A stretch of DNA of 64,000 bases from Paracoccaceae bacterium. GTDB taxonomy: Bacteria > Pseudomonadota > Alphaproteobacteria > Rhodobacterales > Rhodobacteraceae. Both the position numbers and the translations under genes were made by a program. Where the stretch lies: the NCBI GenBank assembly GCA_019454225.1, contig CP075370.1, positions 796,001-860,000 on the forward strand. The letters are read 5' to 3'. The notes under the pieces are model-generated. The model had not been told where the DNA came from and did no database searches. It saw only the letters and a program-made list of their open reading frames with translations. This document shows positions 9,486 to 19,691 of this stretch, in pieces (the stretch's first letter is position 1; each line of letters opens with the position of its first letter).

Positions 9486-10847
9486 GTGGCAGGCTCCGGC
9501 AGCCGCACAGGGGGGGGCGCGCGGACCCCGACATGGCTGATGGTCACCCTGATCCTGTCGGGGTGCATGGGGACGGGTGGCGGTCCGGGCGTCGGCATGT
9601 TCGCCGGCCGGCCTTCGGACCCGGCCGTCGCCCCCGATGGCAAGGGCGAGGTCGCGCGCGCGGCAGCCGATCGCGGCGAACGTGACGAAGGGCGTTCTGC
9701 CGTGATCGACGATCTGGTCGCCCGCCGCTCGGTTCTGCCGCCCGGCAGCGCCTATGCGAGGGTGGCCGAGGCGGTGCTGGGCGCAAGCCAGGGCGCCGCC
9801 GCCGCCGAACTGCGCGTCGCGCGGCTGAAGGCCGAGGCCAAGGCGAAGACCTGGCTTCCCGCCCTGGGCCCCGATGTCTCGCTCACCTCGCTGGGTTCGA
9901 TCGCGGCCGGTTTGCTGGTGCAGCAGGTGCTGCTCGACAACGGTCGCCGCAAGGCGGAGCGTGCCTTTGCGGCCGCGGATGTCGAGGTGGCGGCGGTTGC
10001 GCTTGCCGCAGACATGAACGCCCGCGTCCATGACGGGATTGCCCGGCACATCGAGGCCGAGCGCGCAGGCGCGCTGATCGCGGTGTCCGACCGCTCCGTC
10101 TCCCGCATGGCGAACTATGCCCGCATCATCGACGGGCGGGTCGAGGGCGGTCTGTCCGACAGGTCCGAACAGCGGGTCGTCGCGCAGAAACTGGCCGAGA
10201 TGCGCGCCACCGCCGCCCGCGACCGTGAGGCGCAGGCGACGGCGCGTGCCGAACTGGCCACGCTGACCGGCAGGGCGTCGCCCGACGTGGCGGGGCTGTC
10301 CGATATCGCGGGCGTGCCACCCGGAACCGTGCCGCTGACGGTGCTGCGTGCCGATGGCGAGGGCCGGCGGACTGTCGCGCAGGCCCGCATCGACCGTGCC
10401 GCGCATCTGCCCGGGATCGGGGCCGGGGCCACGATCACCCCCGACGGGTTGAAGGGCAGCGTCAATCTCGGTGCGGACAAGCTGTTCTCGCGCGGAACGC
10501 CCGCCAGCCTCGAGGCGCTTCAGGCGACCGAGACCCTGGCAGCGCAGAACCTGGCCGAGGCGAAGGAGGCCGCCGACCGCGAGATCGTGGCCCTGGACCG
10601 TCAGATTTCCGAGCTTGCCGCCAGGCGGACCGAAGCCGCGAAGGTGCTGTCCGAGACCGAGGCCGCGCAGAAGCTCTACGCCGACCAGTACGAGGTCGGT
10701 CGCCGTCCGCTGATGGATCTCGTGACGATGACCGAGACGCTGGCGCGGCTGGAACGCGAACAGGCCGGGCTCGTCTACGAGATGGCGCTGCTCCGCCTGC
10801 GGCAGGCGCAGATGCGGGGCGTTCTGGTGGATGGGGGGCGGATGTGA
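9486..10847 (+). CDS. TolC-like outer-membrane lipoprotein of type I secretion
   Basis: A 453-residue protein with a GTG start 11 bp after the adhesin stop. The N-terminus carries a lipoprotein signal peptide: Arg-containing n-region, then LMVTLILSGC with the lipobox Cys near residue 28. The rest is largely alpha-helical and alanine/glutamate-rich, with the repeated long-helix pattern of TolC-family channels (AEAKAKTWLPALGPDV near the start, ETEAAQKLYADQYEVGRRPLMDLV near the end). It would form the outer-membrane duct for the adhesin. An internal ATG at 9540 would destroy the signal peptide n-region and is less likely. It overlaps the ABC gene by 4 bp. Confidence 0.8.
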   Translation: MAGSGSRTGGGARTPTWLMVTLILSGCMGTGGGPGVGMFAGRPSDPAVAPDGKGEVARAAADRGERDEGRSAVIDDLVARRSVLPPGSAYARVAEAVLGASQGAAAAELRVARLKAEAKAKTWLPALGPDVSLTSLGSIAAGLLVQQVLLDNGRRKAERAFAAADVEVAAVALAADMNARVHDGIARHIEAERAGALIAVSDRSVSRMANYARIIDGRVEGGLSDRSEQRVVAQKLAEMRATAARDREAQATARAELATLTGRASPDVAGLSDIAGVPPGTVPLTVLRADGEGRRTVAQARIDRAAHLPGIGAGATITPDGLKGSVNLGADKLFSRGTPASLEALQATETLAAQNLAEAKEAADREIVALDRQISELAARRTEAAKVLSETEAAQKLYADQYEVGRRPLMDLVTMTETLARLEREQAGLVYEMALLRLRQAQMRGVLVDGGRM

Positions 10848-13114
10848 CGCAGCGCGTGGTTGCCTTCGATCCGCAGGCGGGCCGCGCAGCGCAGCAGGCC
10901 GCGCCGGTGGCGCTGACCATCGGCCCCGTGGTGGCCGACGCGCCGCCCCTGCGCCCCGGTGGCCCTGCCCTGCAGGCGATCCCGGCACCCGAACCGTCGC
11001 CCGCCGCGCCGCGCAATCGCGCCGAGGCGCGGGCCGATCTGGCGTCGATCTATGCCGGGGTGATGGGTGTGGCCATTCCCGCCGTCGACATCCTGGAAAA
11101 GCTTCCCGCCTCGGCGCGCGACACCGCCCCCGGCCTTGAATCCCTGGCCGCCGCGCTGGGTTCTGCCGGTCTCGCCGCCCGGGTCACCACCGCCCGGACG
11201 CCGCGTCCCGATCTCTGGCCGGCGCTGGCCGAGATGACATCGGGTCAGCTTGTGCTGGTCCTGTCGCAGGCGGGTACCGTGCTGACCGTCTATGACCCCA
11301 CATGCCCCGACGCCCGGGCCGAGGTGCCGCAGGCCGAGTTCGCCCGCGTTTTCGCGGGCCGGATACTGAAGGCACGGGTCACCCTTGCCGATCTGGCCGC
11401 ACGCCATGCCCTGCCCGGTGCGGCGCCCCACTGGTTCTGGGGCGAGTTCCTGCGCCACCGCCGCCCGATGGTCGAGGTCGCGACCGGCTCGCTGGTGGCG
11501 AACCTTCTGGCGGTCGCGGTCGCGCTGTTCTCGTTGCAGGTGTACGACCGGGTCATCCCGCACCAGTCCGAACCGACGCTGTGGGTGCTGGCGCTGGGCG
11601 CCATGCTGGCCGTCGGTCTTGAAGGGCTGCTGAAATCCGCGCGTTCGTCGCTGATGGACGCCACGGGCAAGCGGATCGAGATGTCGGTGCAGACCGCGCT
11701 GATGACAAGGCTGCTGGGCATGCGGGCCGCCCCGGGCGACCGCAAGCCGTCCGAACTGTTCGCGGCCATGCGCGAATTCTCGTCGGTGCGCGAATTCTTC
11801 ACGGCCTCGACCATCGGCACCGTCGCCGACCTGCCGTTCCTGATCATCTTCCTGCTGCTGGTCGCCTCGATCGGCGGTCCGGTGGTCTGGATCCTGATCC
11901 TCGGCGGCGTTCTCATGGTGGCGCCCGGCTTCCTTTTCCAGAAGCGCATGGTCGCGCTGACGGCGGCCACGCAGGGGGCCGCGACCCGCGCAGCCCGACT
12001 GCTGTATGAATCGATCCACGAGGCGGAAACGCTGGCCACCCAGCGGGGCGAGGATCGGGTCAAGCGGCTGTGGTCGGAAATGACCGCGCTGACCGCGGCC
12101 AAATCCTCCGATCAGCGCCGGCTGACGGCGGCGCTGACCACCTGGGCGCAGGCGGTGCAGCAGGTCACCTATGTCGCTGCCGTCGTCGCCGGGGCCTATC
12201 TGGTGTTCGCGGGCGATTTCACGGTGGGCACGATCATCGCCATCGGCATCCTGACCGGCCGCACCCTCGGCCCGCTGTCGCAGCTTGCCTCCACCCTGGC
12301 GCGCTGGTCGAATGTCAAGGCGGCGCTCGACGCGCTCGACGCCATCGCCAACGCGCCCCAGATCGAGGACCCGACGCGCAGCTATCTGCGCCGCGACCGG
12401 CTGACCGGGGCATTCGAACTGCGCGGCCTGACCTTCCGCTACGATCCCAAGGGCGCGCCGGTGGTGGACATTCCCGCGCTTGGCATCCCGCCGGGTCAGC
12501 ACGTCGCCGTTCTGGGTGCAAACGGTTCGGGCAAGTCCAGCCTGCTGCGGCTGCTGGCCGGCCTTTACGAACCCGGCCAGGGCCGCGTGCTGCTGGACGG
12601 CGTCGACATGGGGCAGATCCATCCGCGCGACCTGCGCCGCGGCCTCGGGTATCTGGCGCAGGAGGTGCGGCTGCTCGCGGGGACCCTGCGCGACAACCTC
12701 AACCTGCACGGGCTGGAGCGTGATGAGGACCGGATGCTTCAGGCGCTCGACTTCGCCGGCCTCGGGCAGTTCGTGCGGGCGCATCCGCGCGGGCTTGACC
12801 TGCCGATCCATGAGGGTGGCGACGGGCTGTCGGTGGGTCAGCGGCAATCGATCGGCTGGGCGCGGCTCTGGCTGCAGAATCCTGCGGTGGTCATCCTCGA
12901 CGAACCGACGGCGGCGCTTGACCAGACGCTTGAAAGCACACTGGTCAGCCGCCTGTCCTTCTGGCTGCAGGGCCGGACGGCGGTGATCGCCACGCATCGC
13001 ATGCCGATCCTGACGCTGACGAATCGCGTGCTCGTCCTGCAGAACGGGCGCCTGGCCGTCGATGGCCCGCGCGAAGCCGTGCTGGCCCATCTGACCAAGG
13101 GGCCTGCCGCATGA
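10844..13114 (+). CDS. LapB-like type I secretion ABC transporter
   Basis: A 756-residue permease/ATPase fusion. Residues about 50-190 look like a C39-peptidase-like domain without the catalytic cysteine, as in RTX/LapB exporters that do not cleave their substrate. A six-helix membrane domain spans about 205-465. The nucleotide-binding domain has Walker A GANGSGKSS (Lys564), signature LSVGQRQ near 661, Walker B VVILDEPTAALD and the switch His in IATHR. It exports the upstream Ig-repeat adhesin through the inner membrane. It overlaps its neighbours by 4 bp on both sides, so the TolC/ABC/HlyD trio is one translationally coupled operon. Confidence 0.88.
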   Translation: MTQRVVAFDPQAGRAAQQAAPVALTIGPVVADAPPLRPGGPALQAIPAPEPSPAAPRNRAEARADLASIYAGVMGVAIPAVDILEKLPASARDTAPGLESLAAALGSAGLAARVTTARTPRPDLWPALAEMTSGQLVLVLSQAGTVLTVYDPTCPDARAEVPQAEFARVFAGRILKARVTLADLAARHALPGAAPHWFWGEFLRHRRPMVEVATGSLVANLLAVAVALFSLQVYDRVIPHQSEPTLWVLALGAMLAVGLEGLLKSARSSLMDATGKRIEMSVQTALMTRLLGMRAAPGDRKPSELFAAMREFSSVREFFTASTIGTVADLPFLIIFLLLVASIGGPVVWILILGGVLMVAPGFLFQKRMVALTAATQGAATRAARLLYESIHEAETLATQRGEDRVKRLWSEMTALTAAKSSDQRRLTAALTTWAQAVQQVTYVAAVVAGAYLVFAGDFTVGTIIAIGILTGRTLGPLSQLASTLARWSNVKAALDALDAIANAPQIEDPTRSYLRRDRLTGAFELRGLTFRYDPKGAPVVDIPALGIPPGQHVAVLGANGSGKSSLLRLLAGLYEPGQGRVLLDGVDMGQIHPRDLRRGLGYLAQEVRLLAGTLRDNLNLHGLERDEDRMLQALDFAGLGQFVRAHPRGLDLPIHEGGDGLSVGQRQSIGWARLWLQNPAVVILDEPTAALDQTLESTLVSRLSFWLQGRTAVIATHRMPILTLTNRVLVLQNGRLAVDGPREAVLAHLTKGPAA

Positions 13115-14289
13115 CGACCATCGATCCGGCCGAGTTCGAACATGGCCTGGCCCGGTCGGGCTGGACGATCCGCATCGTGGCCGGGGTGTTCGCGGTGTTC
13201 CTGCTCTGGGCGGCCTTGGCCTGGGTCGATGAAATCGTCCGTGCGCCGGGGCAGTTCGTTTCCTCGTCGCGGCCGCAGATCATCCAGAACCTCGAAGGCG
13301 GCATCCTTGCCGAACTGCATGTGGCCGAAGGTGACGTGGTCGAGCATGGTCAGGTCCTTGCACGCCTGCACGGCACGCAGTACCGCTCGGGCGTCGATGA
13401 CCTGCGCGACCAGATCGCCGCCCTGGAACTGCGCCGCAACCGCCTTGAGGCCGAGATGGCCGGCGCCGACGAATTCGATCCGCCTTCGGAACTTGCCGCG
13501 CGCCTGCCCGACATCGCCCGGTCCGAGGCCGCGCTGCTTTCGGCCCGCCAGGCCGACTTCATCGCGCGCCGTGACGGCGCCCGCCAGGTCATGGCGCAGT
13601 CGCAGAAGGAAATGGAGCTGATGGAGGCGATGCTGAAGCGCGAGCTGGTGCCGCTGATCGAGGTGACCCGCGCCCGCCGCGCCTTCCGCGACGCCGAGAA
13701 CCGCTATTCCGACACGGTCACCCAGACCGAACTGGAACGCGCCGCCGAATACTCCGAGACGCTCAAGGAGATCGGCACGCTGCGCCAGACCCTGACCGCG
13801 GCCGAGGACCAGCTGGGCCGGACCGAACTGATCGCCCCGATGCGCGGCGTCGTCAACAAGCTGTCGGTGACCACGATCGGCGGTGTTGTCCGCCCCGGCG
13901 AAGAGATCCTGCAGATCGTGCCCCTGGATGAGGAACTGTTCCTGGAAGCCCGTGTGCGTCCGGAAAACATCGCCTCGGTGCGCGAGGGGCAGCAGGCCAC
14001 GGTCAAGGTCTCGGCCTATGACTATACGATACACGGCACGCTTCAGGCCACCGTCACCGTGGTGTCCGCCGACACGTTCCGCGACGAGCGCGCCCGCGAT
14101 CCCGACGCCGCCGCGCACTACAAGGTGACGCTGCGCATTGACCCCGACAGCGCGCGGGGTCGCGCCGCCGCCATGGCGATCCGCCCCGGGATGCAGGCCG
14201 AGGTGGAGTTGCAGACCGGCGGCAAGACCGTGCTGACCTACCTGCTCAAGCCGCTCTACAAGTCGCAGGAGGCGCTGCGCGAGCGCTGA
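13111..14289 (+). CDS. HlyD-family membrane fusion protein
   Basis: A 392-residue periplasmic adaptor. A single membrane segment lies at about residues 14-34 (IVAGVFAVFLLWAALAWV). The first half of the lipoyl/barrel region follows (IIQNLEGGILAELHVAEGDV), then a long alpha-hairpin at about 95-245, then the returning barrel (LIAPMRGVVNKLSVTTIGGVV) and a C-terminal region with the HlyD-type IRPGMQAEVELQTG. It bridges the ABC transporter and TolC-like protein during adhesin export. The start overlaps the ABC stop by 4 bp. The 125 bp that follow, up to aroC, contain no gene. Confidence 0.88.
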   Translation: MTTIDPAEFEHGLARSGWTIRIVAGVFAVFLLWAALAWVDEIVRAPGQFVSSSRPQIIQNLEGGILAELHVAEGDVVEHGQVLARLHGTQYRSGVDDLRDQIAALELRRNRLEAEMAGADEFDPPSELAARLPDIARSEAALLSARQADFIARRDGARQVMAQSQKEMELMEAMLKRELVPLIEVTRARRAFRDAENRYSDTVTQTELERAAEYSETLKEIGTLRQTLTAAEDQLGRTELIAPMRGVVNKLSVTTIGGVVRPGEEILQIVPLDEELFLEARVRPENIASVREGQQATVKVSAYDYTIHGTLQATVTVVSADTFRDERARDPDAAAHYKVTLRIDPDSARGRAAAMAIRPGMQAEVELQTGGKTVLTYLLKPLYKSQEALRER

Positions 14290-14414
14290 TCCCGGTTGCC
14301 TGCGCCCGCCCGATCCCCTAAACCCCGCCTGCCTTCATCCTGGCCCAAAACCCCTGCGGAGGCCGCGGCGGCACCAGCCCCCGGCCCCTGTCGCCCCTGA
14401 CCGGAGCCTGCGGC

Positions 14415-15515
14415 ATGTCGTTCAATACCTATGGCCACGTCTTCCGCGTCACCACCTGGGGCGAAAGCCATGGGCCGGCACTGGGCTGCACGGTCGATGG
14501 CACCCCCCCCGGCGTGCCCCTGTCCGAGGGCGACATCCAGCCCTGGCTCGACCGGCGCCGCCCCGGCCAGAACCGCTATACCACCCAGCGGCAGGAACCC
14601 GACCTGGTGCGCATCCTCTCGGGCGTGTTCGAGGGCGTCACCACCGGCACGCCGATCCAGTTGATGATCGAGAACACCGACCAGCGGTCAAAGGACTATG
14701 GCGCCATCGCGCAGCAGTTCCGGCCCGGCCACGCCGACATCACCTACCACCAGAAATACGGGGTGCGCGACCATCGTGGCGGCGGGCGCTCAAGCGCCCG
14801 CGAAACCGCGGCACGGGTGGCGGCGGGCGGTGTTGCGCGCGCGGTTCTGGCACGGATGCTGCCCGGCCTGCGCATCACCGGCTACATGGTGCAGATGGGC
14901 GCGCGCGCGATCGACCGCGCGCGTTTCGATCCGGCCGCGGTGGATGACAATCCGTTCTGGTGTCCCGATGCGGCGACGGCCGCGCTCTGGGCCGAGGATC
15001 TGGACGCGCTGCGGAAATCGGGCAATTCCGTCGGCGCGGTGATCGAGGTTGTCGCCTCGGGCGTCCCCGCGGGCCTCGGCGCCCCGCTCTATGGCAAGCT
15101 CGATGCCGATCTGGCCGCCGCGATGATGTCGATCAACGCGGTCAAGGGGGTCGAGATCGGCGAAGGCATGGCCGCCGCTGCGCTGACCGGCACCGAGAAT
15201 GCCGACGAGATGCGCATGGGCCCGGATGGGCCCGTGTTCCTGTCGAACCATGCAGGCGGCATCCTGGGCGGAATCTCGACCGGTCAGGATCTGGTTGTCC
15301 GCTTTGCCGTCAAGCCGACCTCGTCGATCCTGACGCCCCGCCGCAGCATCGACCGCGCCGGTCAGCAGGTCGACCTCGTGACCAAGGGACGCCACGACCC
15401 CTGCGTCGGTATCCGTGCCGTCCCGGTGGGCGAGGCGATGATGGCGGCGGTCATACTTGACCACCTGCTGCTGGACCGCGCGCAGACCGGCGGCACCCGG
15501 GGGCAGATCGGCTAG
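14415..15515 (+). CDS. aroC: Chorismate synthase
   Basis: A 366-residue protein starting [20 protein letters not shown], the chorismate synthase N-terminal signature with the FMN-site GESHG. It also has [34 protein letters not shown] and the [11 protein letters not shown] loop. The enzyme makes chorismate from 5-enolpyruvylshikimate-3-phosphate using reduced FMN, the last shikimate-pathway step. Length matches the family. It stands alone, downstream of the secretion operon, with no other aromatic-pathway gene nearby. Confidence 0.97.
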   Translation: MSFNTYGHVFRVTTWGESHGPALGCTVDGTPPGVPLSEGDIQPWLDRRRPGQNRYTTQRQEPDLVRILSGVFEGVTTGTPIQLMIENTDQRSKDYGAIAQQFRPGHADITYHQKYGVRDHRGGGRSSARETAARVAAGGVARAVLARMLPGLRITGYMVQMGARAIDRARFDPAAVDDNPFWCPDAATAALWAEDLDALRKSGNSVGAVIEVVASGVPAGLGAPLYGKLDADLAAAMMSINAVKGVEIGEGMAAAALTGTENADEMRMGPDGPVFLSNHAGGILGGISTGQDLVVRFAVKPTSSILTPRRSIDRAGQQVDLVTKGRHDPCVGIRAVPVGEAMMAAVILDHLLLDRAQTGGTRGQIG

Positions 15516-15604
15516 CCGCGCACCGACGCGTCGGGCTGCCGGATCGGCAGGGGCATCGGCAGGCGGACCGGGGCCGTCATCAGGTTCAGATCGCGCAGGG
15601 TCAT
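15512..15604 (-). CDS. Possible 30-residue protein, unrecognised
   Basis: A short minus-strand ORF begins at the ATG complementary to 15602-15604 and encodes [20 protein letters not shown] plus ten further residues. It has a textbook Shine-Dalgarno GGAGG six bases before the ATG and a TATAAG hexamer (15649-15654) about 45 bp upstream. Its TAG overlaps the aroC stop codon on the other strand. The peptide is rich in Pro, Leu and Arg with no obvious membrane helix. The strong ribosome-binding site is the main argument that it is real. I do not recognise a family. Confidence 0.45.
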   Translation of the reverse strand: MTLRDLNLMTAPVRLPMPLPIRQPDASVRG

Positions 15605-15748
15605 TGCATCCTCCGTATCGCGGCGGCCGGTTTCCTTGCCGCCTGCCACTTATACGCGCGAACCTGGCGGCGGCGCTTGAAACATGTGTCACATTTGCGG
15701 GATTGCAGCCCATCGTCGTGCCGCTGCCCGTGCCCGTGCCCGTGCCGG

Positions 15749-16627
15749 TCACCCGGGCTGCCGGCTCAGCTGCACCGCCAGGATTCCGCCGGCCACGATG
15801 GCCACCCCCACGCCGTCCCACAGGCTCAACGCCTCGCCCAGAACGGCGGCCCCGATCAGCACGCCGAAGAACGGGTTCAGGAAATGGAACGCCGCCGCGC
15901 GCACGGCGCCGATGCGGCCCACCAGCACGAACCACACCCAGGTCGCCACCAGGCCAGGCACCAGCGTCGTGTAGGCAAAGGCCCAGACCATGCGCGCGGT
16001 CCAGTTCACGGTGATTCCGCCCGGCCATTCCAGCACGGCGGCGGCCATCGCCAGCGCAGCCGCGCCGACCAGCATCTGAAGGCCGACCACCATCAGCACG
16101 TTGCCGCCGCCCGCCGATGCGCCCCGCACCGACAGCGTGGCAAAGGCCAGCGCCATCACGCCCAGCCCGCACATCACCAGGCCTGGGACGTCCACGCCCG
16201 CGCTCAGCCGTGTGCCCATGATCAGCGCGACACCGGCAAATCCGGCCGCAAGCCCGGCGATGCCGAGCGGCCGCACCCTTTCGCCATGCAGTGCCCAACC
16301 TGCCACGGCGACGATCAGCGGCATGGTGGATGCGGCGATCGAGGCCAGCCCGGCCTCAATCCGCTGCATCGCGACAAAGTAGAACCCGAGGTAGAGGGCG
16401 TTCTGGCAGATGCCGAAGATCACCGTGGCACGCCACTGCGGCCGGGTCAGCCGCGCCGACTGGCCCATCGCCGCGGCAAAGGCGATGCCGATCAGGCCCG
16501 AGATGAGGAACCGCAACGCCAGTGCCGTCACCGGCGGGGCGTCCGTCACGATCATCCGCGCCGAGGTGAAGGCGGATGACCACATCAGCGCGAAGGCCGT
16601 GCCCATCAGGATCGCGCGCAGGTCCAT
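15749..16627 (-). CDS. EamA-family (DMT) transporter
   Basis: A 292-residue integral membrane protein with about ten hydrophobic helices in two repeated EamA halves. It begins MDLRAILMGTAFALMWSSAF, the usual first helix; the second half starts around LMVVGLQMLVGAAALAMA and includes the conserved ATWVWFVLVGRIGAVRAAAFHFLNPFFGVL stretch (split here only by reading). Such proteins export amino acids or other metabolites by proton exchange. Substrate is unknown. It is convergent with aroC and followed 112 bp later on the other side by mscL. Confidence 0.85.
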   Translation of the reverse strand: MDLRAILMGTAFALMWSSAFTSARMIVTDAPPVTALALRFLISGLIGIAFAAAMGQSARLTRPQWRATVIFGICQNALYLGFYFVAMQRIEAGLASIAASTMPLIVAVAGWALHGERVRPLGIAGLAAGFAGVALIMGTRLSAGVDVPGLVMCGLGVMALAFATLSVRGASAGGGNVLMVVGLQMLVGAAALAMAAAVLEWPGGITVNWTARMVWAFAYTTLVPGLVATWVWFVLVGRIGAVRAAAFHFLNPFFGVLIGAAVLGEALSLWDGVGVAIVAGGILAVQLSRQPG

Positions 16628-16750
16628 GGCCTCTCCGCTCCGGCGCGCTTGCCGCGCCGGACCTGCGGCTATCGGCGCGGGCCGCCGGGGTCAAGGGCGG
16701 CCCGCCGGGCGGGCATGCTGCGGCCGACGCACGGGGCGTCGGCGGGCCGG

Positions 16751-17137
16751 TCAGGCGCGCGCCTTCAGGGTATCGCGGATCTCGGCCAGCAGCTCTTCTG
16801 CGGTCGGGCCCTTGGGCGCTGCGGGCGCAACCTCTTCCTTCTTCAGCATCGCATCCTTCATCCGGTTCAGCCCCTTGACCAGCAGGAACACGACCCAGGC
16901 GATGATCAGGAACTTGATGATCGCGTTGATGAAGTTGCCGATCATGAACTGCGCGTCGCCAAAGCCGAAGCTGACGCCGGAAAAATCGACCCCGCCCACG
17001 AACAGGCCGATCAGCGGGTTCACCAGATCGTCCACCAGCGAGGTGACGATGGCGGTGAAGGCCGCCCCCATGATGATCCCGACCGCCATGTCCATGACAT
17101 TGCCACGCGCGATGAAGGCCTTGAACTCGTTCAGCAT
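16751..17137 (-). CDS. mscL: Large-conductance mechanosensitive channel
   Basis: A 128-residue MscL. It starts [20 protein letters not shown], the conserved amphipathic N-helix and first membrane segment. TM2 is [20 protein letters not shown], and the C-terminal bundle helix is [16 protein letters not shown]. The pentameric channel opens under membrane tension and releases solutes during hypo-osmotic shock. The ATG complementary to 17135-17137 gives the standard length; the open frame continues upstream without family similarity. It is divergent from the glutathione transferase gene, 147 bp away. Confidence 0.96.
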   Translation of the reverse strand: MLNEFKAFIARGNVMDMAVGIIMGAAFTAIVTSLVDDLVNPLIGLFVGGVDFSGVSFGFGDAQFMIGNFINAIIKFLIIAWVVFLLVKGLNRMKDAMLKKEEVAPAAPKGPTAEELLAEIRDTLKARA

Positions 17138-17284
17138 ATTCCGATTCCCTGTTCCATTGCCCGGGCGTTCCCGGGGTGTCGTTCCGGCGCGCACATGCGC
17201 CGTGCGGATTTCTATCACCTCGGCCGTGGTTTTCACGGGGAAAACGCGCGTATGGTGCGACGACCTCAGAGACAGGGAACCCAG

Positions 17285-17980
17285 ATGCAGACGCTTGCCG
17301 ACTTTCCGATCACCCGCCGCTGGGCGCCGCGCGATCCCTCCGCGATCCAGCTCTATTCGCTGCCCACGCCCAATGGCGTGAAGGTCTCGATCATGCTGGA
17401 AGAGGTGGGCTTGCCCTATGACGCCCATCTGGTGAACTTCGCCACCGACGACCAGATGACGCCCGAGTTCCTGTCACTGAACCCCAACAACAAGATTCCC
17501 GCCATCATCGACCCGGCAGGCCCGGGCGGCCGCCCCCTGCCGCTGTTCGAATCCGGCGCGATCCTGATCTATCTGGCCGAGAAATCCGGCCAGCTGCTGC
17601 CGCAGGCGAACCGCTACGAGGTTCTGCAATGGCTGATGTTCCAGATGGGGGGCATCGGGCCGATGTTCGGGCAGGTGGGCTTCTTCCACCACTTCGCCGG
17701 AAAAGAGATCGAGGATCCGCGCCCCAAGGAACGCTACCGGGCCGAGGCCGCGCGCCTGCTCAAGGTGCTCGACGGCGCCCTGCAGGGGCGCGACTGGGTG
17801 GCGGGCGACTATTCCATCGCCGACATCGCCATCGCCCCCTGGCTGCGCACGCTGCGCGATTTCTACAAGGCGGGCGACATCACCGGCTGGTCCGACCTGC
17901 ACAACGTGCCCGGCTATCTTGACCGCTTCCTCGCCCGCCCCGCCGTGGAACGCGGGCTGGTGCAGCCGCCGCGCACCTGA
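17285..17980 (+). CDS. Glutathione S-transferase, YghU/Nu-like
   Basis: A 231-residue protein with the thioredoxin-fold N-terminal domain typical of YghU/YfcG disulfide-bond oxidoreductases: [35 protein letters not shown] and the glutathione-binding [14 protein letters not shown] helical C-terminal domain follows ([16 protein letters not shown]). Family members reduce disulfides or organic peroxides with glutathione in the cytoplasm. The N-terminal extension is shorter than in E. coli YghU. The ATG at 17285 begins about 19 residues before the first beta strand. Confidence 0.85.
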   Translation: MQTLADFPITRRWAPRDPSAIQLYSLPTPNGVKVSIMLEEVGLPYDAHLVNFATDDQMTPEFLSLNPNNKIPAIIDPAGPGGRPLPLFESGAILIYLAEKSGQLLPQANRYEVLQWLMFQMGGIGPMFGQVGFFHHFAGKEIEDPRPKERYRAEAARLLKVLDGALQGRDWVAGDYSIADIAIAPWLRTLRDFYKAGDITGWSDLHNVPGYLDRFLARPAVERGLVQPPRT

Positions 17981-18001
17981 GCGCGCCGTGCCGGCAGGGG
18001 G

Positions 18002-18826
18002 TCATTCCCCCTGTCCGGTCATCCCCCGCAGCCGCGCGGCAACACCCTGCATCGCGCTGTCAAGCCTGATGCGCAGGCCGTTCACGCCTTCCACATAGGT
18101 TTGCATCGCCGGGGCCGCACCCGGCAGGTGCCGCGCGATGCGCGGGGCCATCACGTACAGCGCCAGCAGAATCGCCGCGATGACCAGCATCGCGACAAAG
18201 CCGCTGCGGAACCCGTTGCGCGCCACCTCCGCCTCGGCAACCGGCGCGACCGCCGCCTCGTCGCCCCGTGTCTCGCTCCCGGCGCGCAATGTCGAGTTGA
18301 TCTCTTCAATGTCGGGCAGCAGGTCGCGCCGGTTGCCGGGCCGCTGGGTGATCGGGCGGTCTGCCTCTGCCTCCGACGGCTCGGTGCCTGGCGTCGGCGG
18401 GGCGGGCCGCTCGGTCGGGGCGGCGCCGGTCAGGCCAAGGTCGGGCTGCGTCTCGACACCGCGCGCGGCCTCGGCCTTGCGCGCCGCCACCTCGCGCTCG
18501 GCTTCCTCGCGCAGCACGGACAGCAGCGCCTCGTCTATGCTGCGGCGCGGCGGCAGCGCGGCAGCCGGAGCGGCGGCGGCTGCCACCGTCACCATCGGTT
18601 CCTCGGCCGGATGCGCGGGCGAGGCGGCGATGCCGACGGGCTCCGGGTCGGGAACCGCCGCCAGCGCCTCGTGCTCGCTTTCCTCATCGTCGTCCGGCGC
18701 AAGGTCGGGGGGCAACTGGAACCAGGCATGCCCGCAGTTCGAGCATTGCACGTCGCGTCCCGCGTCAGGGATCGCATGATCGTCCACCTCGTACTGCGCG
18801 TCGCAGTTCGGGCACACCAGCCGCAT
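18002..18826 (-). CDS. MJ0042-type zinc-ribbon membrane protein
   Basis: A 274-residue protein with an N-terminal zinc ribbon, MRLVCPNCDAQYEV then VQCSNCGHAWFQ, giving two CxxC pairs. A long acidic, Pro/Ala-rich disordered region follows. One membrane helix lies at about residues 212-234 (GFVAMLVIAAILLALYVMA), before a short C-terminal tail. The domain order implies a cytoplasmic zinc ribbon tethered to the inner membrane. The gene is divergent from ftsEX, an arrangement I associate with Rhodobacterales. Its own function is not established. A 12-codon ORF ends in its start codon. Confidence 0.75.
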   Translation of the reverse strand: MRLVCPNCDAQYEVDDHAIPDAGRDVQCSNCGHAWFQLPPDLAPDDDEESEHEALAAVPDPEPVGIAASPAHPAEEPMVTVAAAAAPAAALPPRRSIDEALLSVLREEAEREVAARKAEAARGVETQPDLGLTGAAPTERPAPPTPGTEPSEAEADRPITQRPGNRRDLLPDIEEINSTLRAGSETRGDEAAVAPVAEAEVARNGFRSGFVAMLVIAAILLALYVMAPRIARHLPGAAPAMQTYVEGVNGLRIRLDSAMQGVAARLRGMTGQGE

Positions 18827-18864
18827 CAGGTCCGTCCCCGCCCGTGATACTCCCCGTTGTACAT
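18826..18864 (-). CDS. Possible 12-codon leader ORF upstream of zinc-ribbon gene
   Basis: The minus-strand ORF MYNGEYHGRGRT starts at 18864, ten bases after an AGGAGG (complement of 18875-18880). Its TGA overlaps the zinc-ribbon ATG (TGATG). The strong ribosome-binding site belongs to this ORF rather than to the zinc-ribbon ATG, which has only a weak GGGGACGG. Ribosomes may therefore enter here and restart downstream. It could equally be chance. Confidence 0.35.
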   Translation of the reverse strand: MYNGEYHGRGRT

Positions 18865-19019
18865 GTTGTAACCGCCTCCTGTGCGTTATCCAAGTGCTAG
18901 TGGCCCGGCCTCGTCAACTTCGCGGACAGCAGACGATTGAAACCGCGGCGCCCTTGGGCAATTCTGCAACCGTCCGGCCGGGCCCCATGCCGCGCCCGGC
19001 GCTGTTCCTGCGAGGACCC

Positions 19020-19687
<668 letters not shown>

Positions 19688-19691
<4 letters not shown>

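Noticed and set aside
10775..13090. Minus-strand open frame of 771 codons opposite the ABC transporter
   Set aside because: Shadow of the LapB-like gene, with no plausible protein features.
15718..15749. Short CCCGTG hexamer repeat beyond the EamA gene
   Set aside because: Only about three tandem units in non-coding GC-rich DNA; too short to assign meaning.
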